NCBI GenBank assembly: GCA_943737045.1
Contig: CALSFV010000668.1
Location: forward strand, 62,001-126,000
From: Parapristionchus giblindavisi
Lineage: Eukaryota; Nematoda; Chromadorea; Rhabditida; Diplogasteridae
Direction: 5' to 3'
DNA length: 64,000 nucleotides
Shown: one piece after another, positions 62,438-64,000 of the stretch
How the letters are laid out: every line of letters starts with the position of its first letter
Numbering within the stretch: the first letter of the stretch is position 1
The notes under the pieces: generated by a model
Database searches by the model: none
Seen by the model: only the letters and a program-made list of their open reading frames with translations
Told to the model about the DNA's origin: nothing
Program-made: the position numbers and the translations under genes

Positions 62438-62639
62438 ATGGAGTGTTCAAATGTTTGGTGAAACGCTAAGGGAACGCTGGAAAAATGAGCGCGTGCGGAA
62501 CATCACGGAGCTGCGCGATTGGAACCGAGAAGCGTTAAAACGGATAGCGCTGGGACCTCAAAGTCAGGAGCATGGATATGGAGCAGTGGAGCCATACCAC
62601 TACAGTATGGTCGCCTTACAAGCGGAATCGGACGCATGA
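62438..62639 (+). CDS. Exon-like ORF, unknown protein
   Basis: After an acceptor-like TCTCTCTCCAG a GC-richer frame reads WSVQMFGETLRERWKNERVR, NITELRDWNREALKRIALGP, QEHGYGAVEPYHYSMVALQA and ends ESDA-TGA (62637-62639). Composition is typical of a real protein, with no low complexity. The equivalent place in the left arm (11.3 kb) keeps only AACGCTAAGAGAA and has become GA minisatellite. Family not recognised; it may be the last exon of a gene whose other exons are lost. Confidence 0.4.
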
Positions 62640-63042
62640 CATAGTGTAGGCTGGAGAGATGACATGGACCGAGCAATCGTCAACTGATGGAATTCACCCA
62701 ATGATCTAGCAACTATTGCACGTCTAGCAACTATTGCACGAAATGATACAATTAACTGATTGAGTGATTGATTGATTGAATGACGCAAACAAATTTCATT
62801 TTGAAACAGTTCGCTCTCTCTCTATCACTCTTCTCTCTTCTCTTCTCTCTCCTCTCCACAGATCCCTCTTCCGTAACCCGTACTACAGTACCAAAGGGAT
62901 CACAGCTAGTAACTATGAATTGTGAAATCAATGTTTATGAGTGAATGTGATTACTCCTGTTCTTTTTTTGGTCTACTCCAGCAATACTAGATGTTTTTTC
63001 TCTCTCGGAGTTTTGAAAGGTTCAAACGCCGGTGCGCATGTT

Positions 63043-63170
63043 CACACAGAAAAATAAGTGTTATCCACGGAGCATAAGACCTGAGAAGTGTTATATTTGA
63101 GCTCAAAAAGTGTTAAATATAACACTTTTCAGGTCTTATGCTCCGTGGATAGCACTTATTTTTCTGTGTG
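63043..63170. mobile_element. Near-perfect palindrome, 128 bp
   Basis: CACACAGAAAAATAAGTGTT ... ATAGCACTTATTTTTCTGTGTG; arms about 60 bp (ATCCACGGAGCATAAGACCT and its complement), few mismatches. Member of the TGTGAAGTG/AAGTGTTATAT hairpin group. Confidence 0.85.
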
Positions 63171-63698
63171 TTCTGATTGAAAATATTGTTCTGAGCTAAA
63201 TTAATAATATAAATGGTTGTACTAGTATAGATTTACTTGCACGTTAAAAAATAAATTATACAACTAACATGTTAGATAATAATGTGCCCTATGGTGTTTC
63301 GGCCCGAATGTGATTGTGTGATGACTGTCATCACGCACAATCTTTATCTCACTCTACATTGTTTATAATGGATTGCTATTGCGAACATCAATCGATATTT
63401 ATACATTTGGCTTGTTTCTATGACTAGTCAATCGTGTTCTTAAAGTCCGAAGACGGCTCCTGTCTCCTGGAATTAAATAAATAAATAATGTAAAAAAGGA
63501 AAAAAAGTGAATTATCCAGTACACTCTCTCGGTTATAAAGAAAGTGAGAGAGCATAGCCAGAGCGGAAGGAATGATTTGAGGATATTCACATTATTGGTA
63601 GAGTTTTGTACTGCTCGTCTTTCCTATTGACCTTGGCACCACTTTTGATCTAAAAGATCAAAGATCAAAATCATAATACAAATGCCAGAATTAAGTAC
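63171..63698. other. Unassigned, partial MITE
   Basis: 63515-63575 has CACTCTCTCGGTTATAAAGAAAGTGAGAGAG, the centre of a TTAA-family MITE without clear ends. Nothing else recognised. Confidence 0.35.
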
Positions 63699-63782
63699 CT
63701 CCTTAGCACGTTTCACTTCTCTTTTCACTGGTTGCCGTTCTTCTATATCCGTAGTAGATACGGATATTTCGTCGACGCGTTT
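63699..63782 (-). CDS. Internal exon of an unidentified gene
   Basis: Minus strand, 84 nt, between GATCTCAG and GAG|GTACTT. It reads KRVDEISVSTTDIEERQPVK then REVKRAKE, open and exactly 28 codons. Highly charged, with KRxxKRAK-like basic stretches. Clean splice sites and ordinary codons outside the repeat-rich parts suggest a real host gene extending past the window edge or into introns nearby. Family not recognised. Confidence 0.45.
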
Positions 63783-64000
63783 CTGAGATCAAAGATTAAA
63801 GATCAAATTCAAACAACAAAGATTAAACTATCAATGCTTTAAACGGGTTTAAATGCTTTGAACCTCGAATGTAACAAACTTCATATCAAGGTATGTATGT
63901 AAAAAGTGAGATTAGCGATGACCTAATTATGAAAAAAAACAAATTTCAAAATAATATATAGGTAAAGGTTGAACGGTAAATATTCATGGTGCTTACTCTA
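63783..64000. other. Window end, probably intron
   Basis: AT-rich sequence upstream (minus sense) of the 63699-63782 exon. No further exon seen before the edge. Confidence 0.3.

Overview
This looks like accessory DNA from a nematode nuclear genome, most likely a rhabditid or diplogastrid relative; the species cannot be named from sequence alone. Evidence: AT-rich DNA with short introns ending in TTTTCAG/TTTCAG, a trans-splice-like acceptor placed directly before an ATG (298/301), exons of nematode-type serpentine chemoreceptors, a CR1-like non-LTR retrotransposon, a mariner, an LTR element, and very many foldback or inverted-repeat elements. Intact host genes are few. Most long ORFs that can be drawn are repeat translations.

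Layout. 0.3-5.8 kb holds a small gene with a PCNA-interaction (PIP) box, a second decayed copy beside a LINE 3' end, a triplicated ~350 bp repeat and a tRNA-Lys(UUU) gene. 6.0-8.8 kb is a large foldback element (arms ~955 bp). 11.0-18.6 kb is the left arm of a large inverted segmental duplication; its partner, swollen by insertions and local amplification, occupies about 49.7-63.0 kb. Both arms carry a chemoreceptor copy, a Ser/Thr-rich ORF and the same series of small repeats. A third receptor fragment forms a local palindrome at 17.67-19.86 kb. 20.8-22.4 kb is a second copy of the foldback in the opposite orientation. 24.0-26.3 kb is an internally deleted LTR retrotransposon joined to a third PIP-box gene copy (26.3-26.6 kb). 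26.6-29.2 kb is a direct duplicate of 1.2-5.8 kb, and its tRNA copy is split by an inserted element. 30.2-33.2 kb is LINE sequence. 33.6-38.1 kb (minus) is a multi-exon gene starting with a signal peptide, cut by nested elements; 38.6-40.05 kb (minus) is the 3' half of a serpentine receptor gene. 41.0-42.3 kb is a decayed mariner, 42.35-45.2 kb a 2.85 kb foldback flanked by TTAA, 46.3-47.2 kb an rpt-2 (26S proteasome ATPase) pseudogene with introns but without its ATPase core. 58-59.3 kb is another foldback. A clean internal exon of an unidentified minus-strand gene lies at 63.70-63.78 kb.

The genes do not form a pathway. What connects the window is structure: duplication, inversion and serial nesting of inverted-repeat elements, leaving gene families (PIP-box protein, receptor, tRNA) in several copies that each carry a different lesion. 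All boundaries were read by eye and most repeat ends may be off by several bases.
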